Counted from the first letter of the stretch, positions 11,300 to 23,572 are shown. The stretch is 64,000 nt of DNA from Bettongia penicillata ogilbyi (GCA_023548195.1 JAJHZJ010000419.1:797773-861772), one strand, 5' to 3'. Made by a program: numbers and translations. The notes: a model not told the origin generated them from the sequence alone.

Positions 11300-13140
11300 T
11301 GTTTTGTAGCATCTTTATCATGTAGTGAAAAAGAGATGTTTCCATTAACATGGTAAGGAAGAAGAGCTTTTACAGAGGAGGGGAAGATGGAGGGATGATT
11401 AACAATGTTAGAATCTTATTCTCATCAAAACTGGCTCAAATAGGGAATAACATACACAATCAGTTGGATGTAGAACTCTACATAGTTCAACAGGGAAGTA
11501 GGAGGAGAAGAGAAAATGGGATGCTAATAGAAGGGAGGGTACATTTAGTGAGACCATGGTCAGAAACAAAAGAGACTTTAGAGAAGGGACAGGACAAAAC
11601 AGAAGGATAAACAGGGAGAAAAATAAGGTGGAAGGAAACATACAGTTAATAATCATGAGTGTGAATGTTAATGGATCAACTCACCCATAAAATAGAAGTG
11701 AGTAGCAGAATGGATTAGAAATAAAAATCTAAGACTATGTTGTTTACAAGAAACATACTTGAAACAGAGGAACACATAGAATAGAACACATAGAATAAAA
11801 ATAAGGGGTGAGTGCAGAATCCATTATTCTTTAGCTAAGGAAAAGAAAGTTTGGAGTAGCAATCATGATCTGAAGAAAAGAAAAAATAGACTTAATTAAA
11901 AGAAATAAGCACGGAAATTACATTTTGCTAAAGGTACCATGCATGGCATAGATGATGAGGTAATAGCATTATTAAACTTAGAGATGGCTAGATAGGTATA
12001 TATGTATGTGTGTACATATACATATATTCACCAAATAGCATACTATTCAAACTCTTAAAGGAAAAGTTAAATTATTAAAAGGAGGAAATAGTGAAATTTT
12101 GTTATTAGGGGAGCTTAACTTTCCCCACTCAGAATTAGATAAATGTAAACAAAAAGATAAATAACAAATAAATTAGGTTAATGAACAAAATTTTAGAAAA
12201 ATTACATGTAATAGACCTCTGGAGAAAATTGAATAGAAATATAGACTTTTTCTCAGCTGTACATGGCACCTTCACAAAAATTGATCATTAGGGTGAAAAA
12301 ACTCACAATCAAATGCAGAATAGCAGAAATATTAGTTGTATCTTTTTCAAGACATAATGCAATAAAAAAATTCAATAAATGGCTGTGGAAACATAGAATA
12401 CAAATTAATTGGAAACTAAATTATCTAATCCTAAAGAATGAGTGGATCAAAAACCAAATCATAAAAATGAGTTTCATTAAAGTGAATAGGAATGAGACAA
12501 CCTTCCAAAAATTTATAGGATGCAACTAAAGCAGTCCTTAGGGGAAAGTCTATATATTTAAATGCTTTCATCAATAAAAGAGAAAGTAGCACAATGAATT
12601 AGGTCTGTAATTAAAATAAAACCAAAAAGAGTGCATTTAAAATTCCCAATTAAACACCAAATTGAAAATCCAAAAAATCAAAAGGGAAATTAATAAAGTT
12701 GAAAGTTTAAAAAAGCAACTATTGAACTAATAAAAGTAGGAGTTTAAAAAAACAGCAATAGAATAGACAAATCATTTAGTGAATTTGACACAAAAAGAAA
12801 GACAAAATGAATTAACTACCAAAAACAAAAATTATAAATTCACCACCAATGAAGAAGAATTTAATGAAGTTATTAAGAGCTGTTCTGACCAATTACATGC
12901 CAATAAATCTGACAATGTAAGTGAAATTTACAAAAAAATATGAATTGTTTGATTAACAAAAGATGAAATAGAATATTTAATTAACAGTGTCTTAAGAAAA
13001 AGAATTGAAAAAGTTATCAATGTACTACCTAATAAAAAATCTCCAGGACCAGATGTATTCACAAGTGAATTCTACCGAACATTTAAAGAACAATTAATTC
13101 CAATACTATATACACTATTTGAAAAAATAGAAAATAAAGT
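11300..13140 (+). pseudogene. Decayed L1: inter-ORF spacer and ORF2 endonuclease/linker
   Basis: The purine-rich spacer at about 11340-11640 matches the L1/HAL1 spacer at 57.1 kb. It is followed by the ORF2 start: near 11655 the frame reads like 'MSVNVNG', equivalent to the L1 endonuclease start also visible at 37.3 kb on the minus strand. The endonuclease C-terminal signature (VHGTFTKIDH) lies near 12260-12290. The linker follows at about 12520-12580, with 'TKAVLRGKS'-like wording. The last recognisable part reads '[15 protein letters not shown]' and 'ILYTLF' near 13040-13130, just before the RT core. There are many stops and frameshifts. Losing the 3' half is unusual for L1 and suggests a later deletion. 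Confidence 0.75.
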
Positions 13141-13344
13141 GAGGTACATCATTATTAGAAACAAAGCATAAGTAATCAATGAGTACAATGCTAATAATGA
13201 AAAGTGTGGATATACCATTGGGAAATAGAACTTTCTTCTTATAAATAACAGTTATAAATAATTACAGAAGGGACCATCTAAATTTGCATTTCCGGTTCTA
13301 TTCTTGGTAGTTATTTTTTAAAAAAAGAAAGGGCTTCAGAGAAG

Positions 13345-13605
13345 ATTCAATGCAATAAGTGCTGACATTTTTATAGCACATTATGATTTACAAAACAGTT
13401 TCTATCTCATTTGATCCTCACAAGCATTTCATGAGGCAGGCTAGTTTTATTTTCCCCATTTTACAAAAGAACAACCCTAATGCCCAGAGAAGTTAAGAAA
13501 ACTGACCAATTCACACAGCTGGCAAATAGCTAAGCCAGGATGCAAATTTTAATTTCCTGATGCAAATCTAGTGTTCTCTTCACTACAACATGAGCACACT
13601 CAAAG
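13345..13605 (-). repeat. MON1/MIR-type CORE-SINE, reverse orientation
   Basis: Plus-strand order 'tgatcctcacaagcatttc', 'ccccattttacaaaagaac', 'cacacagctggcaaatagc' and 'gtgttctcttcactacaac' is a nearly complete reversed CORE-SINE. Confidence 0.7.
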
Positions 13606-13924
13606 GATTAGAAAAGAAGAACTTTGATCTAAGGTGGAAGGTCCTAAGATGATCTAATCTAACAAAGAGAATACTGAGGAACAAAGTTAATAATGAACCT
13701 CAAGTGTATGAAGGGCTTTTGTCCTCCAAGACATTGTTCTAAGAAAGCATACTTATAACCTAAAAAAGAATTATCTGTCAAGGAAAATTGTTAGACACTT
13801 AAATCATTATTGAGGGAGGAATAAAATCTCTTTTGAAAGTCTAATTGTTATCTCTTTGTTTCTGGCTTTTCTGAAGATGGGGAAGGGATTAGGCATTTAG
13901 AGAGCACCTGTTGTATGAAAGGAG

Positions 13925-14215
13925 AGATGGACACAATTTTAAAATGAACAATAACAACCATATGTGCCAGGTACTGTGCTAAGCACTTTGTAAAAACAGG
14001 TATTACCTCATTTGACCATCACATCAACCCTGGGTGTGAGGCAAATACTATTATTATCATCCCCATTTTACATTTGAGGAAACCAAGGCAAATTAACATT
14101 AAATGACTTACCCAGTGTCACATAGCTAGTGGGTGTCTGAGGATGGATTTGAATTCAAGTCTTCTTGACTCCAGACATAATGCTCTATCCACTGAACTAC
14201 CTAATTGCCAAGATG
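13925..14215 (-). repeat. MON1-type CORE-SINE, reverse orientation
   Basis: Contains 'gtgccaggtactgtgctaag', 'ccccattttacatttgagg', 'cttacccagtgtcacatagc' and the head 'gctctatccactgaactacc'. It is better preserved than the neighbouring copy at 13.35 kb. Confidence 0.75.
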
Positions 14216-14499
14216 AAGGATTTATTGTAAAAATTTCTTCCCTCCCAGTAATTCTATTAAAAAATGTAAACATGAGAAATCAAAAAACAAGTTGGGATTT
14301 TTTAAAAGGAGAACAGTAGTCATAGTACCAAGATTTCCATGAGTAATAATAAATTTTTAAAGCTAGCTGTTTTCTAAGGACCCATTTCAGTTGGTTCTTA
14401 AAATTCCCTTTTGCCTGTGTTTCTTCTTTTGTATTCTCAACACTGAATCCTATTTCAGTTCTTTATCTTTCCATACATGGAATAGATTCCTAGTGTTAC

Positions 14500-14700
14500 T
14501 GACTCCAGCCTAATTTCATTTTATGTATTGCAGTCAAGTTCATGTTCATAAAACTTTACTGCTTTGAAGTGATTCCCCTGTCCCAAAACATTTAATATCT
14601 CCCCATTTCTAAAAGGACAATCCTCACTTCCTAATTTTGTCTCTGAATGACTCTTCCCATAAACTTTAAATTTTAATCAGACTGTTCCATTAGCTGACCC
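14500..14700 (+). repeat. LINE2-like fragment
   Basis: Wording such as 'aatatctccccatttctaaa' and 'tctgaatgactcttccc' resembles the pyrimidine-rich 3' part of mammalian L2. This is a weak, old match. Confidence 0.3.
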
Positions 14701-15814
14701 ACAAAATAGTTGAAAACTAGTATAAACAGGAAAAGAGAAAGGAAAGACAGGAAGAAATTATATCAAAGAAAATAAAATTGAGAGAATTAATTTGTGATGA
14801 GCTATAAGTTGAATGGCAAATATCTAAATAATGGACCAAACAGTGACACTGAAAAGAGGTCTTCAGGACCTTCTCTGCTATAAGAGCTATAGAATTCACT
14901 CTTTCACAATATATTTGCCTACTGTTGGGTATACTCAAGGTCTGCCACTCCATCAATTCCATTCTACCTAGTTTAGGGAACTAGAGAAGTACAGGTAAGA
15001 AATTCTATCCCAAGTAGTGATTTGTTTGGACCTTAATCAGCATCATGGAAGTGAAAAGCAGTTATAAGCAATTTTATCACTTTAAGTCAAATAAGGGATA
15101 GACTTCACAAAGGTAAAACTTAAGTAGAATTGGAAAAATTGTAAAGACAGATTTATCCTGAGAGTTTCTGTTGCTTGTAACTTTAGTGTTCATTACAAAA
15201 GAATAATATAGCTCTGAAGTTTCATTCTAAAAGAGCTTGTAATCTCTCCATTAAGAGAATTGAAACAGTCACATTAGTAGTAAAAATTCAATGGAAGATC
15301 AGCAAACTTACTTTGAGTAGGAGCTGAAGTGCAAAGGACCTGACAACAAGCATCTGGCTATCTGTAGAAGGCAAGCAAAAGGTAAGAAACAAAGAAAAGA
15401 ATCTAACATAGTAGCCCATAGTTCAACCACGTCAAATGACTAACTGGATGACTGATGCCTTAATGTGGGATGTGAGGGGATACCCAACAAAACTTCTAGA
15501 GGCAGAAAAAAGAATTCCAACAAGAGCACTGTCCCCAAGAATATAAATTGCTTATACTACATGAGCTCTTTCTCCCACCCTGGTATGTTGATCTAAGAGA
15601 GTGAACCTCTGTATAAATTTGGGGCCAGGGAGCATATTTTATTTCATTATAATGCTTAATTAAATGTATTTTATCTTAAAATAACATTCTCTGATTCATC
15701 TAAAAAATGACTAATGGCAGGATGCTGAGCCAAAGAATTCCTGGTGCTAGAGTACTTTTCATATCAGCCATGATTGAGGGGTGTCCAGGTTAAATCTATA
15801 CATCTATAAAAATA
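14701..15814. other. Unassigned sequence
   Basis: I see no repeat family or coding signature. It is AT-rich with scattered short A runs. Confidence 0.4.
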
Positions 15815-15955
15815 TCTAAAAAGTTCAATCAAATGTCACTACCTTCAAGAAGCCATCTCTGATTCCTTCTCTCTACCAACATTAATCTTTTCCTACTTTT
15901 GAGGTCAATCTCATGAGGTGTATATTATTGTGTATTATGATTATCCTTTGTGTCT
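15815..15955 (+). repeat. LINE2 3' fragment interrupted by an LTR
   Basis: Contains 'atgtcactaccttcaagaag' and 'ccatctctgattcct', the usual L2 'cacctcct.caagaagccttcc.tgattcc' block. It is cut off on the right by the LTR insertion that starts at 15960. Confidence 0.5.
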
Positions 15956-15959
15956 GTAT

Positions 15960-16464
15960 TGCTAATTCATTTTTGCTTAATTTTAAGATCTTTCCCATCC
16001 ATTAACCAATCCATGTGACCTGTTTAAATAAAATGGAAGTCTTACTCACTTGGGGTGGGAGGAGGAGCTTGCCAAATAGGTGGAGCAGGAAGGGGTGGAG
16101 AAGGAAGGGTAGAGCAGAGCTGAGAGGAAATTGGTCACAGCAATTAGAACTGGGAAAGAGAGAGAAAGCAGACAGCGAGAAATGTGAGTGTTTTTGAGAA
16201 GGTCCCATCAGGGTGAAAGTGGGGGAAAGGCTTCAGAATGGAAGTATCCCCTGCAGTGAAAATATGCATTAACTTCTTTGTTGTTATGATGGATTCAGTT
16301 TTCCGGTGTTGAGATTTGACCTTCTGGTGTTGGGATTCAGCTTTCTGGTGTCTGAATAAATGTTTTTCTTCTGCCTTCTATAGAATGTTATAATTTCTGA
16401 TTCAGAACTACACTGGCATATTCATAGTCAACATCAGAGCTGTGAATATTGCAATGGAAATATA
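15960..16464 (+). mobile_element. Solo LTR of an endogenous retrovirus-like element (copy 1)
   Basis: About 505 bp that aligns along its whole length with the LTRs at 47.2 kb and 62.3 kb. Shared blocks in order are a 'gctaattcattttt'-like start, 'gacctgtttaa', 'gagcagagctgagaggaaat', 'acttctttgttgttatgatg', 'tctggtgtctg' and 'cagaactacactggcatat'. A polyadenylation signal aataaa is at 16355-16360. Four bases (gtat) are repeated directly at both borders (15956-15959 and 16465-16468), and no internal viral sequence follows, so it is a recombined solo LTR. The terminal CA is mutated. It lies inside an older L2 fragment. Confidence 0.75.
16355..16360 (+). promoter_or_regulatory. Polyadenylation signal in LTR copy 1
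   Basis: An exact aataaa hexamer sits in the conserved 3' third of the LTR, and the same position is intact in copy 3. Confidence 0.6.
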
Positions 16465-16854
16465 GTATCATAAAATCCTTTTATACGATAAATTAAATGA
16501 GCTCAAAAACCACATCTTATCTAAAAATTTTGTAATCTTCAGTTTTTAACACAGTGTTCTACACATATTTGTCATAATATGTTGCTGCTGTTGAAATGAA
16601 TTAAGTGGCATCAAAATGGCAAAGACATTAGAATGCAAAGAAAAGTCTTCATTGAATCAAAACTTCATTGAAAACAGTATTTGAATATTATGTGATAATA
16701 TTTAAAGGAAAAGTAAATTTTTAAAGGTTAGTAGAAATAAAGATTATTTTTTCCTTCCAAGTTCTGAAATATGTATCTTGATTCCAGGTTAATATCTGCC
16801 ATGTATGGTTAGAGTATAAGCTAAATTTACTCTGGCACCAATCAAAGTACCTTT

Positions 16855-16918
16855 AGAATCACTGAATCCTAAATTTATACAAAGAAGGGACCTTAGAGGT
16901 CATCTCTTCTAATGATAG
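16855..16918 (+). repeat. Fragment of an ancient SINE-like repeat
   Basis: The phrase 'gaagggaccttagaggtcat' is the signature of the repeat also seen at 4.3 kb and 24.4 kb. Only this part remains. Confidence 0.5.
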
Positions 16919-17043
16919 TTTCCCTTAACACATGTAAGTTTTTATGGAGAGATGCCTCAAGAAAAAGGAGAATAGGTTTTGACTTCTCTGGTTAAGTGTG
17001 GAATGTGCTGATTACTCCTCTCTAATAGAAAGGTAGAATAAAA

Positions 17044-17590
17044 TTTTATGAAGACCTAGAGACCCTTATCATCAATGTGCCAAAAGAGGACAAGTTTATA
17101 ATTTTGTGTGACTTTAATGTGTGTGTTTATCATTCATTGACGAAGACCATGCCATCAGAGAAATAATGACATGACTTGTACTTGACTTTGTTTTTGAGTG
17201 ATGGAGGATTTTAATGCTAGAATAGGCTCAGACTACCGGACTTGGCAGGGAGCCCTAGGGAGGAATGGAGTTGGAAACAGCCACAGCAACAATCATTTAC
17301 TGCTGATAACTTTTGCATTGCATGACTTTCTCATCACCAACACTGTTTTCTGCTTACCAAAACACGATAAAACTTCATGGATGCACCCTCGCAGCAAATA
17401 CTGGCATCTAATAGACTATGTGATTGTAAGGAGAAGAGACAGACAAGACGTGAGAGCGACAAGGGCAATGTGTGGCACAGAGTGCTGGACTGGTCACCGA
17501 GTTATCTTTTCCAAGCTAAATATTTGCATTCATCAAAAATGTCACCTTCCAAGGAAAAATGGCCACCAGAAGAATTAATGTCAGCAAATT
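17044..17590 (+). pseudogene. RTE endonuclease domain, broken
   Basis: The reading frame shows 'FYEDLETLIINVPKEDKF', then after the insertion 'DFNARIGSD' (from about 17204), 'TSWMHPRSKYWHLIDYV' and 'VRATRAMCGTECWTGHRVI'. The DFNARIG, IDYV and SDH/TGH regions are the late catalytic blocks of exonuclease-endonuclease-phosphatase endonucleases. In the last block the usual Asp before His appears as Gly. The duplicated target and the insert together add 97 bases and shift the frame. Confidence 0.85.
17120..17206 (-). mobile_element. 87-bp RTE-tail insertion inside the RTE element
   Basis: The segment is flanked by gactttaatg (17110-17119) and gattttaatg (17207-17216), a 10-bp direct repeat with one mismatch, where an uninterrupted RTE has this sequence once. 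Its reverse complement ends 'gatggcatggtcttcgtc' plus 'aatgaatgataaac', which resembles the tail of the host RTE near 19890-19940. It is best read as a strongly 5'-truncated RTE or RTE-tailed SINE inserted antisense. Confidence 0.65.
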
Positions 17591-18039
17591 AGAGCTCTTC
17601 TCTGAGCATGAACAGTTTGTTGCTAACTTGGAGGGAAATTTGAGCCAACATACAGTTGACAACAGTGGAGCACAAAAAAAGTAAGCAGTTTTCAGAGATT
17701 TGGTGTACAGCATTGCAATTGTTCATCAGGGTCAGATCACTCACAAACACCAAGACTGGTGTGATGAAAACAAAGGGGAAATTCTTAAGCTGCTAAGTGA
17801 AAAACAAGAATTCCACAGGATTTACCAGCAGGACAGTCATCCATCTCTAAGAAAGAAGTATTTAATTCTATCAAAAGCAAAGTACAAGCAAGGCTTAGAG
17901 AGATGCAGGATTCCTGACTCAGTAAGAAGGCAGATGAAATTCTATTTTATGCTGTCCAAAGTAATTTTATGATTCCCTGAAAGCTATTTATGGACCAAAA
18001 ACCTATCATGCCTCACAACTACTCAGTACAGAGGGGACC

Positions 18040-19060
18040 ACATTGATTAGTGATAAGGACATGATCCTAGAGAGATGGGCTGAATACTTCCATAGTGTTC
18101 TCAACAGAACATCATCAATCAATGCTGAGACCATTGATTGTTTACCTCAAGTTGAAGTCAATTCCTCTTTAGCTAAATTTCCAAATGAAGAAGAGATTTT
18201 GGGTGTCATTAGGCTCCTTTCATGTGGCAAAGCACCTGGTGCCACTTCTATTCCAGCTGAGATTTACAAGGTAGGGAGACCATTGCTCATACAAAAGCTG
18301 ACTGAAATATTCCATGTTATATGGTAAGAAGAGTTTATCCCCCAGGAGTTCAAGCATGCTTCCATTGTCCATCTCCATGAAACTAAATGGAATATACTGT
18401 CCTGCAACAATCATGGAAAGTTCTCTCTCTTAGTCATTGCTGACAATATTCTTGTTAGGGTTCTCCTTCATAGGCTGATCCTTCACCTGGAAGATGGTCA
18501 TATACCCGAGAGCCATTGCGGCTTAGGAAAGGGCTGAGGAATAGTTGATATGGTGTTTGCTGCCCAACAATTGCAGGAGAAATATCAGGAGCAGAACAAT
18601 GATCTGTACACAATATTTGTATATCTGACCAAGGCCTCTGACACTGTTAGTCATAAGGGCTTTTTGAAAATTAGGTCAAAATTTGGTAGCCAAGAGAAGT
18701 TCATCAACATTGCATGTCAGTTTCATAATGGCATGTTTCCCCAGGTTCTGGATAGTGGACAATGCTCTCGTGCCTTCCCAGTCACCAGTGGGGTGAAACA
18801 GGGCTGTGTGCTTGCTCCCATGCCTTTTAGCATGATGGTTTTAGCCATGATGTCAGATGTTTTCAATGAGGATGAACACAGCATCAAGGTCAACTACCAT
18901 ACTGATGGTAAGTTCTTCAGTTTGTAAAGGCTACAAGCCAAGACCAAGGTGGAGGAAATTTTGGTGCATGATTTTCTGTTTGCAGATGATTGTGCACTCA
19001 GTGGATCAATTCTCTGCTGCCTATGGTAATTTTGGCCCAATAATTAACACCAAAAAACAC
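18040..19060 (+). pseudogene. RTE reverse transcriptase domain, broken
   Basis: Blocks in order: 'PNEEEILGVIRLLSCGKAPG' (about 18180-18240), 'VYLTKASDTV' (about 18617-18650, with the catalytic Asp kept but the usual Phe before it changed to Ser), 'VTSGVKQGCVLAP' (about 18783-18820) and FADDCA at 18979-18996 in a shifted frame. The motif order and spacing are those of RTE/Bov-B polymerases. At least one frameshift separates the GVKQG block from the FADD block. Stop codons occur near 18327 and 18537. Confidence 0.88.
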
Positions 19061-19870
19061 AGGTGCTCCATCAGCCACCACCACACCATCCATGCGTGGA
19101 ACCATTGGTTACAACAAATGAAGAAGTTTTGAATGCTGTGCATAAGTTCACTTATCTTGGTAGTATGCTTTCCAGGGATGTACACATTGAAAATGAGATT
19201 AAGACAAGCATTACCAGAGCTAGCTCAGTTTCAGAGGTTCTGAAGAAAAGTTTGGGAGAGAAGAGGTATTAGACTCACTACCAAACTGGAGATCTACAGA
19301 GTCATTGTGCTAACCTAATTGTATGCCTGTGAAACATGGACAGTCTACCAGCACCATGCCAGGAAACTGAATCGCTTCCATTTGAACTGTCTTAGGAAAA
19401 TTCTGAAGATCACCTGGCAGGATAAGGTACCAGATATTGAGGTCCTTGTTCAAACTAAACTCCCAAGCATTCAAACTATGCTTCAGAGAGCACAACTCTG
19501 ATGGGCTGGTCATGTTGTTGGAACGCAAAATGTATGCTTGCCTAAAAGACTATTTTATGGAGAACTCGCATGGGACAGGTGATCATATGGTGGTCAGAAG
19601 AAGTGATACAAGCACACTCTCAAGGTCTCTCTTGAGAACTTTGGATTTGATTGTGGGGCATAGGAGACACTGGCACAGGACTGCTAAGCATGGTTTGCTC
19701 ACCTCAGAAAAGTTGCTGTGTTCTATGAGCAAAGCAGATTTGAAACAGCACAAAGGAAATGTGGGTTGTGCAAATTCATAGTAACCACCCCAAATGTTCA
19801 CACTGACTATTTGTGCCCAATCTGTGGTAGAGCTTTCTGAGCTTATATTGGTCTGATCAGCCATGGTTAT
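19061..19870 (+). pseudogene. RTE C-terminal region with zinc-finger-like end
   Basis: Shows 'FTYLGSMLSRDVHIENEIKT' near 19150, 'YACETWTVYQHHARKLNRFH' near 19320 and, at the end, a CPICGR finger-like motif near 19813 followed by 'AYIGLISH'. These are typical of the RTE polymerase C-terminus. Several frames are needed, so the region is broken. Confidence 0.8.
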
Positions 19871-19995
19871 ACACGCTGAAATATCACTTTATCATACTGA
19901 TATCATTTTGGTCCTCTTTGAGAAAGGACAGCAACCAACCAACCAAACAACCAGAATAAAAGTCCAAAGACCCTGACTTCAGTGCTGAGGAAGGA

Positions 19996-22900
19996 TTTTT
20001 TTTCAGTTTCTTCTTGTTCCGCAATTATTTATGTATTTTAAATTTTGAGTTCTAAATTCTCTCCCTCCTTCACACCCCCTCCCTACGCCCACTGAAAAGG
20101 CAAGCAATATATCAATTATGCATGTGAAATTATCAAAATATATTTCCATATTAACCATATTTCCCAAAAATAAAGTGAGAAAAGTACACTTCAGTTTGCA
20201 TTCAGAGTTCATCAATTCTCCCTTTCTTCAACATGAATCCTGTGGAATTTTCTTGGAACACTGTACAGCTCAGAATAGCCAAGTCTTTCACAGTTTATCA
20301 TCATTATAACATTGCTGTTACTGTGCACAATGATATCCCAATTCTCACTTCACTTTGCATCAGTTCATATATGTCTTGCCATATATGTTTGTTTTATCTG
20401 AAACCACTTCCCGCATCATTTCTTATAGTACAGTAATATTAAATGATAATCATATGCCACAACTTTTTGCAGTTATTCCCCAATTACTGAGCATCCTCTC
20501 AATTTCCATCCCTTTGTCACCACAAAAAGAGCAGCTATAAATATTTTGTACATATAAAACCTTGTCCTTTTCTTTAATCTCTTTGATATATAAATTCCTG
20601 GGTTAAGGGTATGCACAGTTTTATAGCCTTTTGAACATATTTTCAAATTGTTCTCCAGAATACTTGGACCAGCTTACCACTCCACCAGCAGTTGTCTAGT
20701 GCACCTATTTTACCGCCATTGCCTCCAGCATTTCTCTTTTCTGATAGGGGTGAAGTGGTACTTCAGAGTTACCTTGATTTGCATTTCCCTAAGCAAAAGT
20801 GATTTAGAGGACTTTTTTTTATGTGACTATGGATAGCATTGATTTCTTCTTCTGAAAACTACCTATGTCGACCATTTATCAATTGGCAAATGGCTCTTAC
20901 TTTTATAAATTTGACTCAGTTTCATATATAGTATATATTTGAAAAGTTAGTCCTTTGTCAGAGAAAGTTTCTGTTTAAATTTTTGATATTACTTCATTGC
21001 TTATGGTACCTTTTAGCATGAAGTATTTTTCTTCATCATCTCCTTTAATTAGGTAAATATTTTTGCTTTTGTTTTGTCTGAGATCATGATTGCTATCCCA
21101 CCTCCCCCAATTTTTTACTACAGTTGAAGCATATTGGATTGTGCTTTTACCCCATATTTTAACTCTGTGTGTGCCCTGTCTCTTGTAAACAATATACATT
21201 TGAATTCTGGTTTCTAGTTTATTCTATCTGCTTGTTTTGTGGATGAGCTCCCCCTATTCATATAAACAGTTGTAATTGCTTATTGTGTATTTCCCATCAC
21301 ACCATTTTTTTCAGTTTTTTCTTCTCTCTCTCTTTGTATCCTGTCCTTCCTCAAAAGACTATTTTGCTTTTAAACACTATTTCCATTAATTCACCCTCTC
21401 CTTCATCATGACCTTGCTAATTCCCCTATGCCTTTCCTCTCCCATTTTCCTAGTAAGTTACTTTTCTATACAAATGACTGTGAATTTATATTTCCCCTCT
21501 ATTCATCCAATTTTGATAAGAATGAGGTTCAAGCATTGCAACTACCATTCTGAATATCCCCTCCACTATCAAAGCTCTTCTTTGCAAGCCTCTTTGGTGT
21601 GAGAAAAATTTTGCCATTCTACCTTTCCCTTCCTGCTTCTCTCAGTGATTCTCTATTTCTCATCTCTTAATTTTTTTTGGACATCATTCCAACATCATTA
21701 ACTCTCATCCATGCCCTCTATGTAAATTTCTTTTAACTGGTCTAATAATAGTAAAATTCTTAGAAGTTACATGTATCATCCTCCCATATAGGAATGTAAA
21801 TAGTTTAATATTATTGAGTCTATTATAATAACTCTTCCATATTAACTTTTTATTCTTCTCTTGAGTCTTTGAATGTCAAAATTTTCTGTTCAACTCTGAC
21901 CTTTTCTTCAAGAATGTCTAGAAGTTCTCTATTTCATTAAATATCTTTATTTTCCTGTGAAGGATTACACTCAATTTTGCTGGGTAGGTTTTTCTTAATT
22001 GTAGCTCTTGGTCGTAGGCTTTCTGGAATATCATTTTGCAAGCCTTTCTTTCCTTTAAAATGAAAGTCTCTAAATCTTGTGTGATCTTGACTACGGCTGC
22101 ATTATATTTGAGTTGCTTCTTTAGGGATACTTGAAGTATTTGTTTTAGTATCTCATTCAGGCAGGTGATCAGTGGATTCTTTAAATTTCTACTTTATCCT
22201 CTGGAACTAAGATACCAAGAGAGTTTTCTTTGATGATTTCTTAAAATATTATGTCTAAGTCCTTTGATAATGGATTTCATATAGTCCAATAGTTTTACAT
22301 TTTCTCTCTTCAAACTGTTTTTCAGTTAGTGGTTTGTTTGTTTGTTTTTTCTGAGGTGGTATTTTAAATTTCTTTCTGTTGTTGCTGTTGCTTTTATTTC
22401 ATTTCATTGTTGCTAGATATCTCATGGGATCATTAGCTTCCACTTACCTAATTCCAATTTTAAGGAATTATTTTCTTCAGTGAAATTTTGCTCCTCTTTT
22501 TCCATTTGGTCAATTCTACTTTTAAGGAATCCCTGTCTTCAGGAATTTTTAATCTTTTACATTTGACTAATTCTTTATGAAATTCTACTCTTTAGTTGAT
22601 TTTTGTACCTTTTTTGTCATTTGGCCAATTCTATATTTAAAGTGTTGTTTTCTTCAGTAATTTTTGTGCCTCTTTTACCATGCTGCTAATTCTCTTTTCA
22701 TATTTGTCTTATATCACTCTCATTTCTTTCCCCAATTTTTCTTCTGCTACTCATCTCTTTCTTTAAACTTTCCACAAATTCTTGTTGGTCTTGTGTCCAA
22801 TTAGAGTTCTCTCTGAGGCTTTAATTCGAGTTGTCTTCACATTGTTGTCATTTTCTGATTTTATATCTTAGTGTTCCCTCCCGTGGTAATAACTATTTAT

Positions 22901-23572
22901 GGTCAAATTATTTGCTTGTTTTTGCTGTTAATTTTTCCAACCTACTTTTTTACTTTGAATATTATGTTAAAGTTGGGTTCTTCTCATCTAGAGATAGACA
23001 GCCATGGTCCCAAGGTTTAGGCTTTATAGTGCTGCTATTTTCAGAGCTAGATCTGGACATCTGCAAATTTTTGGTGCTTTGAAATTGATGTGATTTTGAC
23101 AGAGGTATGGTCACTGTTTTCCTGTTCTGAACTATGACCTTTACCCAGGAAGATCCACTGGTACCCTGCAGCCACAGGGCTGAAACTGTGACTCAAAACT
23201 GTCCACAGGCAATAAAGTTGCCAGTTATCTTTAGCTGTACCCAGTGCCAGCAAAAGGTCCCTTGCAATATCTTTCTGACCAGTTGCCTGACAACCTTAGC
23301 ATCTCTGGGTTGAGAGTTCCCAAGGAGGCTGCTGCTGCAGCCACCACTGCTGCCTCAACTGCGTGAGCTCCAAGCAAGCATCCAACCTATTGTCACAGAC
23401 TTCTCCTACTGACATCTTAGAAGCTCTCAGACTGGAAGAAATGTCTCACTCCAATCTTTTGCTGTTCCACCACTCCAAAATTTTATTTGAGCCATTATTT
23501 TAAAGTTTTTAAGGTGGAATAATGGGAGAGTTCAGCTGGGTGGCTACACCTAATCTGCCATCTTGGCTCTGC
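19996..23572 (-). mobile_element. L1 with both ends and an 11-bp TSD but no RT core
   Basis: The left border is the 3' end and the right border the 5' end ('aatctgccatcttggctct', the reverse of the usual L1 start). In minus-strand order it holds a 5' UTR (about 22850-23572), ORF1 (about 21880-22830), a spacer (about 21300-21880), the first part of the ORF2 endonuclease (about 20985-21300), the C-terminal part of ORF2 (about 20230-20980) and a 3' UTR. The middle of ORF2, including all RT motifs, is absent. Flanks ctgaggaagga (19985-19995) and ctgaggaagaa (23573-23583) match at 10 of 11, so this is one insertion. All frames are heavily broken. Confidence 0.85.
21880..22830 (-). pseudogene. L1 ORF1 remnant (coiled coil and RNA-binding part)
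   Basis: Antisense pyrimidine-rich blocks with repeated 'ttcttcagt' and 'ttggccaatt'/'ttggtcaattc' correspond to the Lys/Glu-rich coiled coil of L1 ORF1 seen more clearly at 38.4 kb and 55.8 kb. The part at about 21950-22250 matches the C-terminal domain ('agtggattctttaa', 'gatgatttctt'). No long frame remains. Confidence 0.65.

Larger units (their letters stand above)
17044..19952 (+). mobile_element. RTE (Bov-B-like) LINE, 5'-truncated
   Basis: About 2.9 kb of a non-LTR retrotransposon of the RTE clade. It begins inside the apurinic-type endonuclease domain, runs through reverse transcriptase and a C-terminal zinc-finger-like part, and ends in the 'gatatcattttggtcctct' plus 'ccaaccaaccaaac' tail. 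Both borders carry the identical 9-base repeat agaataaaa (17035-17043 and 19953-19961), a perfect target-site duplication. The insertion was therefore already 5'-truncated when it landed. Frameshifts and stops are spread along it and an 87-bp insertion interrupts the endonuclease, so it cannot be active. RTE elements supply the machinery for SINEs that share their 3' tail. Confidence 0.9.

Noticed and set aside
19813..19865. The CPICGR motif as part of a cellular zinc-finger gene
   Set aside because: It lies at the C-terminus of the RTE reading frame in the expected position before the RTE tail.
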